Of a DNA stretch of 64,000 nt, positions 47,326-59,569 are shown piece by piece. The notes below the pieces were generated by a model. That model was given only the letters and a program-made list of their open reading frames with translations. It searched no databases and was not told where the DNA came from. The stretch spans positions 53,380,029 to 53,444,028 of the forward strand of contig CM047431.1 in assembly GCA_026168455.1 (NCBI GenBank), in the 5' to 3' direction. Position numbers and translations under genes: made by a program. Source of the DNA: Theocolax elegans (lineage: Eukaryota; Arthropoda; Insecta; Hymenoptera; Cerocephalidae). Numbering within the stretch: position 1 is the first letter of the stretch; each line of letters starts with the position of its first letter.

Positions 47326-49299
47326 TACATTTCCATAAATAAAAGGCTCTTTCAAAGTCGATTTTTTACATAGCTGATTGTTACCAACCAAACAAATAAG
47401 TTACAATTTCCAAAAGCAGAGGCAGTAGATTATTGAATAACACGTCACTTTAAAAACTTTTTAAGCACACTTGACTAATTAATTTCCAAAATGTAAAAAA
47501 TTTAAAAAAAATCATTTTTTTAAATTACAAAAACATTAATAGAGATAATTAGTCAATCCAAAATCGAGTGGATAGATTTTTTTATTTTCTATAAAGTACA
47601 TTTGCTCCAAATAAAAAAAATTAATAATATTGTCAAAAATTTTGAAAAATTTATATTTTGAAAATCGAAAATGGTTTTTAAAACAAAAACTATTTGGAAG
47701 ATAAATAACCAAAGTCTTTTCAGGAATTCGAAAAGTAAAAACTGAGCGATATTGACTTAGTAGTTTCAAAAATACAGCGGTATATGTACACATATACACA
47801 CACACACACATTTTCTAAAAACACGTGATTTCGACTGCTGTCATGTTAAAACATATTTTTAGCGAGTCGAAAAATTTTACTATTACAAAGCTTTCTCCAT
47901 GAAAAAGCAAAAATTGCTGCTAATTGATATTAGCACGCAGATTCCTCGTACAGTACTTATTTCTGATTTTGTATAACATTAATTCATGCTTCTTGATTAG
48001 AGTACACGGAGAGAAATTTCATAGTAAAATTACTGTTTTTTCGAGTAACTAGGGGACATACTTAAATCTATTTGAAATTTCCTAACATTATTAACAATTT
48101 TTACTGTTTTAAAAAGTAAAAATGTATGCATAAGTCATTTGTTTATCAGGTATAATACTTTTTACTGTTTTAAAAAGTAAAAATTGTTAATAATGTTAGG
48201 AAATTTCAAACAGATTTAAGTATGTCCCCTAGTTACTCGAAAAAACAGTAATTTTTACTATGAAATTTCTCTCCGTGTAGTTGCGGTAAATACTATAATA
48301 GAAGACACTTGGAATCACAGGAATGTGCAATAACATAACGCAATATAATCAATAAGAAAAGATAAAAATATCCATACTCCAGAAATAACAATGTTCACAA
48401 TACTAAAAAACTTAAATATATAAGTTAAAAATTCAATGAAGTTACAAGTACAAAACCATAAAATATTTCTCTAAAAACTATTCAAAATGATTAGCAAAAT
48501 GAATCGTTAAGCTTGAAATCCGATGTACCAAACTTAAAATATGAACATATTTTTTAACATGTTTGGTCTACGTAATTAGCCAAAGAACTCATTCATAATA
48601 ATGTTGAAATCAAGCTTATCCAAAAATTTGGATTAAACAATCAAAAATTATATAATCTAAAACGTGCAAAAAAGAAAAATTTATTTTCTTACATTTTAAT
48701 AATTATTCAAGAAGAGAATAACTATCGATGATTATCGATAAATATTTATTTAATTATAAATTTTAAAAAAGTGACTACGATTACGATAACTTACAAATAA
48801 ATTATGATAACAGAAGCACCAATTTGTGATTCCTCTATAAATATGCACTAGTAATTTTTTAAGACTGTTTCTCGATTAACCATGCATAAAGACAAATAAT
48901 AGATTAGTAGATACCTATAGAAAAATGTTGAATCTATAATATTTAACAATTAGGACTCTCATTCTCCAAGAAATCTTTGAAGTTATCAAAAATGGCAAAC
49001 GGTTCTGTAAAACAGTATACATAATATTATTAAAAAAAATTTATTACTTCAAGCAAAGTTCTTGTTAAGTATGCACCAAAAAGAAATTTGGTTGATATTA
49101 AATGAATCCTCTATAATTAATTTGAATCTCCTTATGTTCAAAATAAGGATGGTTGATATATACACAGGATCAAACATAATCTACTAAATTTTAGAAGATT
49201 CAATTAATATCAACCAGATTTTTTTCTTAGAATATATTTCAGAATAACTTCGATTGAAGTAAAAAATTATTTTTGTCAGTGTGTATATATGTATGGATG

Positions 49300-49322
<23 letters not shown>
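47326..49322. repeat. Segmental repeat block B1
   Basis: Starts AATTTACATTTCCATAAATA right after a poly-A run and ends in a TA microsatellite. Also present at 51003-52709 and 54608-56315. B1 is longer because a MITE is inserted at 48007. No gene is supported in it. Confidence 0.85.
48007..48277. mobile_element. MITE with perfect ends and TA target duplication
   Basis: A 271-bp palindromic element with ends CACGGAGAGAAATTTC, flanked by TA on each side (48005-48006 and 48278-48279). Blocks B2 and B3 show the empty site GATTAGAGTAGTTGCGG. TA duplication points to a Tc1/mariner-type transposase in trans. Confidence 0.9.

Positions 49323-49339
<17 letters not shown>
49301..49339. repeat. TA microsatellite
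   Basis: A run of TA at the B1/F2 boundary. The same boundary at 52,701-52,730 also has a long TA run. F2 elements here and in C2CD5 all sit in TA runs. Confidence 0.9.
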
Positions 49340-49341
<2 letters not shown>

Positions 49342-49371
49342 GGTATTCCACGTGAAGTGGTCCGATCAAAA
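49340..49371. mobile_element. F2 foldback end fused to LINE
   Basis: GGGGTATTCCACGTGAAGTG and about 12 more bases of the F2 terminus, then LINE sequence beginning at AAAAGCTTAAAATTGAC. The join falls on a shared ATCAAAA/TCGAAAA string. Confidence 0.75.
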
Positions 49372-51002
49372 GCTTAAAATTGACTGTATTAAAAAACTTA
49401 GTATACTCAAAATATTATCTACAAAAAATTGGGGTGCTGAACAAGAGATAATAAAAAAAACTTATAACGCCTTAGTACAATCGAAGTTAGATTACGGCTC
49501 GATTCTATACAACTCAGCTAAACCCAATCTCCTTAAACTATTAGCACCTATACAAAACAGCGCTGCCAGAATTATAACTGGAGCATTCCGTACGAGCCCT
49601 GTGGATAGCATACTATGCGAAGCAAACCTTGTCCCTCTCTTCCTCAGAAGAGAAAAGCTCATTTTAAATTATGCAATATCAACATTAGCAACACCACAAA
49701 CATCAACAAAGAGGTACTACAGTCGGAACTTTTCAACGCTTTATATCAAAAAAAGAAACATTACCCTAAACCTATTAATATTAAACTCAAAATCATTCTT
49801 AGCAAACTTGATAAGACCATACCGCATTTAGAATCACGCAGAATAACAAAAATGGCCCCTTGGATTACAACTCCTAGCGTCACAAATTTCGACAATTATA
49901 AAAAAAGCCAAGATCATATTACTCTAAAAAATTTGTTCCTTTCTAATATAAGCATATATACTAACTTCACACATATATATACTGACGCCTCAAAAACGGA
50001 TAAAGGATCAGGTTGTGCAGTTGTACTGAAAAATAAACAATTCGCATACAAACTTCCTGATAAATATTCAATCTTCAACAGCGAAGCATTTGCTATTCTC
50101 GAAGCCTTTAAGTACATCAGGGAACATAATCTCAAAAAATCAATTATATTTTCAGATTCTTTAAGTCTTTTATCTGCCATTGAACATCAATCAAAAAATA
50201 ACTCCATTATTCAAAGTATAATAGAAATATACAATGAAATGTTGACAAATAATAAACATACTGAAATCATTCTCAGCTGGGTTCCATCTCATGTAGGAAT
50301 TAAATTAAATGAAAAAGCTGATATGCTAGCTAAAAAAGCTATAGAAAGCCACGTAACTCCTATACCAACACAAGTGATAAACAACTATCGAAAAGTCAGA
50401 AAAGATTTTCAACTAGATATTTTAAATAAATGGAATAAATATTGGCAAGACTTAAAACCACAGAAACTACACAAAATAAGAAAAAACATTTTTGATAAGA
50501 ACCCAGCTACTGATTTTACAAGACAAGAACAAATAATAATAAACAGATTAAGGATTGGACACACAAATTTCAGCCACATACATCTTATCACCAAGGAAGA
50601 ACCAAAAATATGTGAAACCTGTCACATCCCCTTATCAGTACCGCACATCATCATTGATTGCCCACTTTATAATAACAATAGAATTATACATAAAATACCG
50701 GATAATCTGGAAAAATGTTTATCTAAATCAAATATGTGCAGAAAAGTACTCGATTTCCTAAAGGAGATTCAATTCATAAATTGTGTATAGTGTTACAAAG
50801 CAAAAACAAATAATGTATATCAATTCTACTCTTTTCTTATGTTAAATTAATATGTATAAAAAAATGATATATATATTATCTCCGACTCTTGTTATAAAAA
50901 TCTATTGTAATCTTACTGTTATAGAAAAGGGTGTCGCTAATAACTTAAACTAAGTTGATGCGACAATAAAGAAATAAATTAAAAAAAAAAAAAAAAAAAA
51001 AA
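49371..51002 (+). mobile_element. LINE 3' region with thumb, RNase H and poly-A tail
   Basis: A first frame (to about 49,750) encodes the RT thumb (LDYGSILYNSAKPNLLKLLA, RIITGAFRTSPVDSI). A shifted frame continues to 50,790 with RNase H: YTDASKTDKGSG, NSEAFAILEA, FSDSLSLLSAI and SWVPSHVG...NEKADMLAKKA. These give the four acidic residues. It is followed by the C-terminal Cys/His segment (RLRIGHTNFSHIHL, CETCHIPLSVPHIIIDC). The 3' UTR ends in a poly-A tail at 50,980-51,002. This is an RNase H-bearing LINE of the I/jockey kind; the exact clade is uncertain. Confidence 0.85.
49615..50790 (+). pseudogene. LINE RNase H and C-terminal domain ORF
   Basis: 391 residues, open throughout. The RNase H fold spans roughly residues 115-245 with Asp, Glu, Asp and Asp catalytic positions all kept. 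In the LINE cycle RNase H removes template RNA during target-primed synthesis. It is a fragment: the true polyprotein would start far upstream, and a frameshift near 49,750 separates it from the thumb. Confidence 0.8.
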
Positions 51003-52698
51003 ATTTACATTTCCATAAATAAAAGGCTCTTTCAAAGTCGATTTTTTACATAGCTGATTGTTACCAACCAAACAAATAAGTTACAATTTCCAAAAGCAGA
51101 GGCAGTAGATTATGAATAACACGTCACTTTAAAAACTTTTTAAGCACACTTGACTAATTAATTTCCAAAATGTAAAAAATTTAAAAAAAATCATTTTTTA
51201 AATTACAAAAACATTAATAGAGATAATTAGTCAATCCAAAATCGAGTGGATAGATTTTTTTATTTCTATAAAGTACATTTGCTCCAAATAAAAAAAATTA
51301 ATAATATTGTCAAAAATTTTGAAAAATTTATATTTTGAAAATCGAAAATGGTTTTTAAAACAAAAACTATTTGGAAGATAAATAACCAAAGTCTTTTCAG
51401 GAATTCGAAAAGTAAAAACTGAGCGATATTGACTTAGTAGTTTCAAAAATACAGCGGTATATATACACACACAAACACACACACACATTTTCTAAAAACA
51501 CGTGATTTCGACTGCTGTCATGTTAAAACATATTTTTAGCGAGTCGAAAAATTTACTATTACAAAGCTTTCGCCATGAGAAAACAAAAATTGCTGCTAAT
51601 TGATATTAGCACGCAGATTCCTCGTATAGTACTTATTTCTGATTTTGTATAACATTAATTCATGCTTCTTGATTAGAGTAGTTGCGGTAAATACTATAAT
51701 AGAAGACGCTTGGAATCACAGGAATGTGCAATAACATAACGCAATAAAATCAATAAGAAAAGATAAAAATATCCATACTCCAGAAATAACAATGTTCACA
51801 ATACTAAAAAACTTAAATATATAAGTTAAAAATTCATTGAAGTTACAAGTACAAAACCATAAAATATTTCTCTAAAAACTATTCAAAATGATTAGCAAAA
51901 TGAATCGTTGAAGCTTGAAATCCGATGTACCAAACTTAAAATATGAACATATTTTTTAACATGTTTGGTCTACGTAATTAGCCAAAGAACTCATTCATAA
52001 TAATGTTGAAATCAAGCTTATCCAAAAATTTGGATTAAAAAATCAAAAATTATATAATCTAAAACGTGCAAAAAAGAAAAATTTATTTTCTTACATTTTA
52101 ATAATTATTCAAGAAGAGAATAACTATCGATGATTATCGATAAATATTTATTTAATTATAAATTTTAAAAAAGTGACTACGATTGCAATAACTTACAAAT
52201 AAATTATGATAACTGAAGCACCAATTGTGATTCCTCTATAAATATGCACTAGTAATTTTTTAAGACTGTTTCTCGATTAACCATGCATAAAGACAAATAA
52301 TAGATTAGTAGATACCTATAGAAAAATGTTGAATCTATAATATTTAACAATTAGGACTCTCATTCTCCAAGAAATCTTTGTAGTTATCAAAAATGGCAAA
52401 CGGTTCTGTAAAACAGTGTACATAATATTATTAAAAAAAATGTATTACTTCAAACAGAGTTCTTGTTAAGTATGCACCAAAAAGAAATTTGGTTGATATT
52501 AAATGAATCCTCTATAATTAATTTGAATCTCCTTATGTTCAAAATAAGGATGGTTGATATATACGCAGAATCAAACATAATCTACTAAATTTTAGAAGAT
52601 TCAATTAATATCAACCAGATTTTTTCTTAGGACATATTTCAGAATAACTTCGATTGAAGTAAAAAATTTTTTTTTCAGTGTGTATATATGTATGGATG

Positions 52699-52709
<11 letters not shown>
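51003..52709. repeat. Segmental repeat block B2
   Basis: Near-identical to B1 without the MITE. It begins directly after the LINE poly-A tail and ends in the TA microsatellite before F2. Confidence 0.85.
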
Positions 52710-52730
<21 letters not shown>

Positions 52731-52732
<2 letters not shown>

Positions 52733-53442
52733 GGTATTCCACGTGAAGTGGTCCGATCAAAATTTTAAAATGCACCAAATTTTGGGTACACTTTGCAAAT
52801 GTTTTTCAGAATACAGAAAAAATTTTTAGGTATTGGAATCTATTGCTCAAAAGTTATTCTAACCTCAAAAAGTGAATTTTTCCATTTTTTTCAACACCAG
52901 CTGGGTTTACCGCTATATAACTCAAAATCTATCAACTTTTACTATAACATTATATGTAACATTCGTTGCTAATTATATCTAGAATTTATTCTTCTGGTTA
53001 GAATTTCTAATCTCAAGGTCAATGTTACATAAACTACATGTCAATATTCAACTTAAAAAAGTGCAAGTGCGCCACCTTTGATTTTTTCATCCAAAAGTCT
53101 AAAAGAAAGCTTGGAGCAATACCTTTCAAATGGTCTGTAGCATTTTTATGGCCTCCAATTCTGTAAAAAGTTATGACAATTTAAAGAAACACCAAATTTT
53201 TTAAAAATTTAAATGGGAAATACCATGTTAATTTTTGTGAATTTTTTGTCTTTCTTTAAATTGTCATAACTTTTTACAGAATTGGAGGCCATAAAAATGC
53301 TACAGACCATTTGAAAGGTATTGCTCCAAGCTTTCTTTTAGACTTTTGGATGAAAAAATCAAAGGTGGCGCACTTGCACTTTTTTCAAGTTGAATATTGA
53401 CATGTAGTTTATGTAACATTGACCTTGATATTAGAAATTCTA
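52731..53442. mobile_element. F2 foldback, right-truncated, fused to LINE
   Basis: Starts GGGGTATTCCACGTGAAG and covers the left arm, loop and about half of the right arm. At 53,443 it turns into LINE sequence (CGCAGAATAACAAAAATGG). The F2 reads CCCAGAAGAATAA at this spot, so the join lies on a CAGAA overlap. Confidence 0.8.
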
Positions 53443-54607
53443 ACGCAGAATAACAAAAATGGCCCCTTGGATTACAACTCCTAGCGTCACAAATTTCGAC
53501 AATTATAAAAAAGCCAAGATCATATTACTCTAAAAATTTGTTCCTTTCTAATATAAGCATATATACTAACTTCACACATATATATACTGACGCCTCAAAA
53601 ACGGATAAAGGATCAGGTTGTGCAGTTGTACTGAAAAATAAACAATTCGCATACAAACTTCCTGATAAATATTCAATCTTCAACAGCGAAGCATTTGCTA
53701 TTCTCGAAGCCTTTAAGTACATCAGGGAACATAATCTCAAAAAATCAATTATATTTTCAGATTCTTTAAGTCTTTTATCTGCCATTGAACATCAATCAAA
53801 AATAACTCCATTATTCAAAGTATAATAGAAATATACAATGAAATGTTGACAAATAATAAACATACTGAAATCATTCTCAGCTGGGTTCCATCTCATGTAG
53901 GAATTAATTAAATGAAAAAGCTGATATGCTAGCTAAAAAAGCTATAGAAAGCCACGTAACTCCTATACCAACACAAGTGATAAACAACTATCGAAAAGTC
54001 AGAAAAGATTTTCAACTAGATATTTTAAATAAATGGAATAAATATTGGCAAGACTTAAAACCACAGAAACTACACAAAATAAGAAAAAACATTTTTGATA
54101 AGAACCCAGCTACTGATTTTACAAGACAAGAACAAATAATAATAAACAGATTAAGGATTGGACACACAAATTTCAGCCACATACATCTTATCACCAAGGA
54201 AGAACCAAAAATATGTGAAACCTGTCACATCCCCTTATCAGTACCGCACATCATCATTGATTGCCCACTTTATAATAACAATAGAATTATACATAAAATA
54301 CCGGATAATCTGGAAAAATGTTTATCTAAATCAAATATGTGCAGAAAAGTACTCGATTTCCTAAAGGAGATTCAATTCATAAATTGTGTATAGTGTTACA
54401 AAGCAAAAAACAAATAATGTATATCAATTCTACTCTTTTTCTTATGTTAAATTAATATGTATAAAAAAATGATATATAATATTATCTCCGACTCTTGTTA
54501 TAAAAATCTATTGTAATCTTACTGTTATAGAAAAGGGTGTCGCTAATAACTTAAACTAAGTTGATGCGACAATAAAGAAATAAATTAAAAAAAAAAAAAA
54601 AAAAAAA
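53443..54607 (+). mobile_element. LINE 3' region, second copy (RNase H, poly-A tail)
   Basis: Matches 49,848-51,002. The RNase H frame is split by single-base deletions (near 53,530, 53,805 and 53,907) into pieces at 53538-53825 and 53926-54393. The tail ends in poly-A before B3. The copy arose by duplication of the whole unit, as the flanking blocks are also copied. Confidence 0.85.
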
Positions 54608-56315
54608 AATTTACATTTCCATAAATAAAAGGCTCTTTCAAAGTCGATTTTTTACATAGCTGATTGTTACCAACCAAACAAATAAGTTACAATTTCCAAA
54701 AGCAGAGGCAGTAGATTATTGAATAACACGTCACTTTAAAAACTTTTTAAGCACACTTGACTAATTAATTTCCAAAATGTAAAAAATTTAAAAAAAATCA
54801 TTTTTTTAAATTACAAAAACATTAATAGAGATAATTAGTCAATCCAAAATCGAGTGGATAGATTTTTTTATTTTCTATAAAGTACATTTGCTCCAAATAA
54901 AAAAAATTAATAATATTGTCAAAAATTTTGAAAAATTTATATTTTGAAAATCGAAAATGGTTTTTAAAACAAAAACTATTTGGAAGATAAATAACCAAAG
55001 TCTTTTCAGGAATTCGAAAAGTAAAAACTGAGCGATATTGACTTAGTAGTTTCAAAAATACAGCGGTATATATACACACACAAACACACACACACATTTT
55101 CTAAAAACACGTGATTTCGACTGCTGTCATGTTAAAACATATTTTTAGCGAGTCGAAAAATTTTACTATTACAAAGCTTTCGCCATGAGAAAACAAAAAT
55201 TGCTGCTAATTGATATTAGCACGCAGATTCCTCGTATAGTACTTATTTCTGATTTTGTATAACATTAATTCATGCTTCTTGATTAGAGTAGTTGCGGTAA
55301 ATACTATAATAGAAGACGCTTGGAATCACAGGAATGTGCAATAACATAACGCAATAAAATCAATAAGAAAAGATAAAAATATCCATACTCCAGAAATAAC
55401 AATGTTCACAATACTAAAAAACTTAAATATATAAGTTAAAAATTCATTGAAGTTACAAGTACAAAACCATAAAATATTTCTCTAAAAACTATTCAAAATG
55501 ATTAGCAAAATGAATCGTTGAAGCTTGAAATCCGATGTACCAAACTTAAAATATGAACATATTTTTTAACATGTTTGGTCTACGTAATTAGCCAAAGAAC
55601 TCATTCATAATAATGTTGAAATCAAGCTTATCCAAAAATTTGGATTAAAAAATCAAAAATTATATAATCTAAAACGTGCAAAAAAGAAAAATTTATTTTC
55701 TTACATTTTAATAATTATTCAAGAAGAGAATAACTATCGATGATTATCGATAAATATTTATTTAATTATAAATTTTAAAAAAGTGACTACGATTGCAATA
55801 ACTTACAAATAAATTATGATAACTGAAGCACCAATTGTGATTCCTCTATAAATATGCACTAGTAATTTTTTAAGACTGTTTCTCGATTAACCATGCATAA
55901 AGACAAATAATAGATTAGTAGATACCTATAGAAAAATGTTGAATCTATAATATTTAACAATTAGGACTCTCATTCTCCAAGAAATCTTTGTAGTTATCAA
56001 AAATGGCAAACGGTTCTGTAAAACAGTGTACATAATATTATTAAAAAAATGTATTACTTCAAACAGAGTTCTTGTTAAGTATGCACCAAAAAGAAATTTG
56101 GTTGATATTAAATGAATCCTCTATAATTAATTTGAATCTCCTTATGTTCAAAATAAGGATGGTTGATATATACGCAGAATCAAACATAATCTACTAAATT
56201 TTAGAAGATTCAATTAATATCAACCAGATTTTTTTCTTAGGACATATTTCAGAATAACTTCGATTGAAGTAAAAAATTTTTTTTTTCAGTGTGTATATAT
56301 GTATGGATGGAATAT
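54608..56315. repeat. Segmental repeat block B3
   Basis: Third copy of block B. It is closer to B2 than to B1 (for example, both read CGCCATGAGAAAACAAA where B1 reads CTCCATGAAAAAGCAAA). It ends in a short TA run, after which the sequence is unique. Confidence 0.85.
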
Positions 56316-57135
56316 ATATATATATATAGACATATACAAGTGGGTCTCATAAACATATGCAAAATGATTGAAAATTATATTATTTGTTACTCGATACCAA
56401 TAATCCATATCTATGTATACACACATGTATATAAATAGTATGTCAGAGTCGAATTTGAACACTCACTATTTATTACCCTTTGATATAACTTTTAATTTAA
56501 ATTTATATTCTTTAAATGAATATATAATTATTCTCTACTATAGTATAACGACGATAAATAAAGCGATGCACGCGATACATAGAGAAACCGGGGCGCGAAA
56601 ATTCTCATCCTTCCGTAACGACGAGAAAGATCGGCAAACGTTTTCCAAGCACGAAGGTAGGTGTACACACAATCGTGAGCCCTCGACGGTTTAAGAAGTT
56701 GGTACAAAAAGAGGGAGAGGAGAGTACGAAAGCTAAGTGAGCGACCTCTTTCGCGGATTCTCGCGTCGTCTCTTTATCTCCTCGTGCGCGCATTGTACGA
56801 CTCGGTCAACTTCGGACGATTGTACACGCCGGCTCACGGGAAACGTTTTACGGATTTCTCGATCCTCCACGCCGCTTTCCAAGGGAAATTACTTACCATT
56901 CTCCGTTCTACACTGTTAACTCTTCTCTGATATATATATACATGTCGATCACTCCACTAAAAGTTTATTTACTATTTTTTTTATCGTTGCGTATTATTAA
57001 TAACGAGCATCAAATTTACGAACATTATCATACACGATATTGTTTCAATAACAGTCGGTACGTACTCTTATTGAAATAATAATGCGTTCTAACAAAATTC
57101 CTGATCGTAAGATTACTATATACTACTACTACTAC

Positions 57136-57170
<35 letters not shown>

Positions 57171-57177
57171 GTACTAC

Positions 57178-57213
<36 letters not shown>

Positions 57214-59560
57214 TATTTATTATTTATTATTATTATTATTTATTATTTATTATTATCATTATATCGCTACGCAGGATGTTAACAAAAAACTTTCAAGCTA
57301 CTCGACTATTTTATTTTTCTTTAATATATAATTACAATCACGTTAATTGATCAATCAATTTATTTCGCTGAATTGATTTTGACCATGTTATCAAAATAAC
57401 AATTTGAACAGAAATTTTTTTATTTATCATTATTATACATATTTCGGCATAAAATTATCAGTAGTCCTTTGACTTTATATTTACAAAATTATTTCACTCC
57501 AGAATCATCCACGCATTTAATATTACTTTTTAATGCAATTATTAAGAATCAGTATTTACCTATATAATTATACATAATTTTTGGGTCGTATACTGTAATT
57601 TGATCTCGACATCCCCCTTAATCAAAATTATGATAATCAATACACAACCAGATCGATACTCAGGGAGTTCGTTGTGAGAATTTTCAACATTTTAGTCATT
57701 GAAACTACAAAGCTATGTTGTTGGAACGGTGAGTGAACAAAAAAAAAGGAAAAGTTTAAATTTCCTGGTACTATAAACGAACTTTGAAAACATTCGACAT
57801 ATCGAATTCGTCCAGGATGGCTATAGATAACTCAATAGTTTTTAATTAAAAAAGGTGTAATTCGATTCGAAGGAACTAATAAAATAAAAGTATCAAATTA
57901 TAAATATACGAAAACTATCGGTATATATACGTAAAATTAATTCGACATAACATTTAAATTAACGTATCCAATTAAATTTACTTTATACTTTTAGTTCAAC
58001 AATAATAACCAAGTATATTTCCTTAGCAAATATCGTTGGAACATCCTTCTTTTATCCTATAAATTGCTTCATAAATAGCGTAACGTCTACTACGGGTTGA
58101 AACGATGAAATCATACTTATACACTTTTTATGGATTATAAAAGAATTCAATTTGAATTCTATCTTTCTTCTTTTTAACATAGAATATATATATATATATG
58201 TCTACGTATAGAATTAAAAAATGCACGCGCGTTACGATATTTTCATGAATATACGTGTATTTATAAATAATAAATTTTTTTTATATATATAAAGCAACTG
58301 CAGTTGTCTTTTCTCTACACCGACGGAACAATTGCTCTTAGACGTAGATTAACCTCGTAGAAGAGATGCGACGAGAGTATATAGAAGATACTGGATTACG
58401 GTACACGCGATAACAACGTTCGGAGAACAATTTTATTCCAAGTGGTTAGAGTCAAAGTTCGGGTTGACGCGCTGTTACAATTGATCATTACGCGACCGAA
58501 TTTCGTTTCGGTAATTTGATTTAGAAACGATAAATGTTACTTTCTTTTAATAGCCAATGTGACAAGATCATCTGTAATATAAATATAAACCACTTTTAAG
58601 GTACAAATTGGGCATTTAAAAAAAAATCTATATAATGGTATATTATTAACAGCTGTAAATTAGTCATTATTTTTATCCTAAATAGCGTACAAGAAAATTG
58701 CGTTCGATATAAATAAATATCCTTGTTAATATTATATTTGAAAAATAATGATTATATACTCTGTGCGTTTTTTTTCAATTAAATCTCGCCTATTTTTAAT
58801 TTGTAGCCGTATACGTTTATTTACATACTTATGTACACGTAAACATTGAAGCTCGAGTAGGATCGTATAAAGTTTATAGGATAGCATTTTCCATACACGT
58901 AAGGCGCATCCTCCTCCCGGTTTCATAGGCAGTAACGAATAATGATTTTTTTTTCTCCTTCCTCCTCCTAATTTAAATTGTACCTTTATTTTATTATCCA
59001 ATTATCGCGCTTAATTACATTGGTGCGTACGGAATGCAAAAAAAAGGGAATAAAGCAAATAAAAATAAAAAATAATTGAGATTAACGTTGTCCACGTGGA
59101 CGACAATGTCACTGTTGCACTTATATATATGTATATATAGGATCTATAATAAAAGTCGCACAATACATTGTGAATAATAAATACGGTGTTTTAAAATGCA
59201 TGAAAATTTAAAACAAATCCAAGCACCAGTTAAAATATTCAAATTTTACATTTTTAAATATATAATATTATTATTTTTATTTATAAATCCTATCAATATT
59301 TCATACTTTTACCTATTATAAGCTATGGATGTAGTTATACATTTTAAAAAGACAAATTTCGATAAAATACACGTGTATATACATATATACATATACATAT
59401 ATACATGTACCGTACTCCCCATTGCGTGGAAATGTATGTAAGAAGAATAAAATCACTCTATGTACTTTTTGTGTGTATGTGCGTGTTAGACATGCTCTTT
59501 ATTGGACACTGTTACGCACGGGTTTGCTGTAAGGGTAATTCTACTTTGTCCAGGTAAAGA
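56316..59560. other. Non-coding DNA with trinucleotide microsatellites
   Basis: 56,560-56,920 is less AT-rich than its surroundings and contains a GAAG|GTAGGT donor-like site at about 56,657, but nothing identifies it as an exon. A (TAC)n tract at about 57,119-57,176 is followed directly by a (TTA)n tract to about 57,262. The rest is AT-rich with no coding texture. Confidence 0.45.
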
Positions 59561-59569
59561 TTTAATTGT

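Noticed and set aside
47536..47811. 91-codon minus-strand frame repeated at 51231 and 54822
   Set aside because: It recurs only because block B is repeated. Composition is AT-driven, it includes a CA-repeat-derived Cys/Val start, and no domain is visible.
56413..56919. Possible exons around a donor-like GAAG|GTAGGT site
   Set aside because: The frames are short, have no family resemblance, and no matching acceptor could be chosen with confidence.
57119..57262. Regular short-period array that might suggest a CRISPR-like repeat
   Set aside because: It is a trinucleotide microsatellite with no spacers, in a eukaryotic genome.
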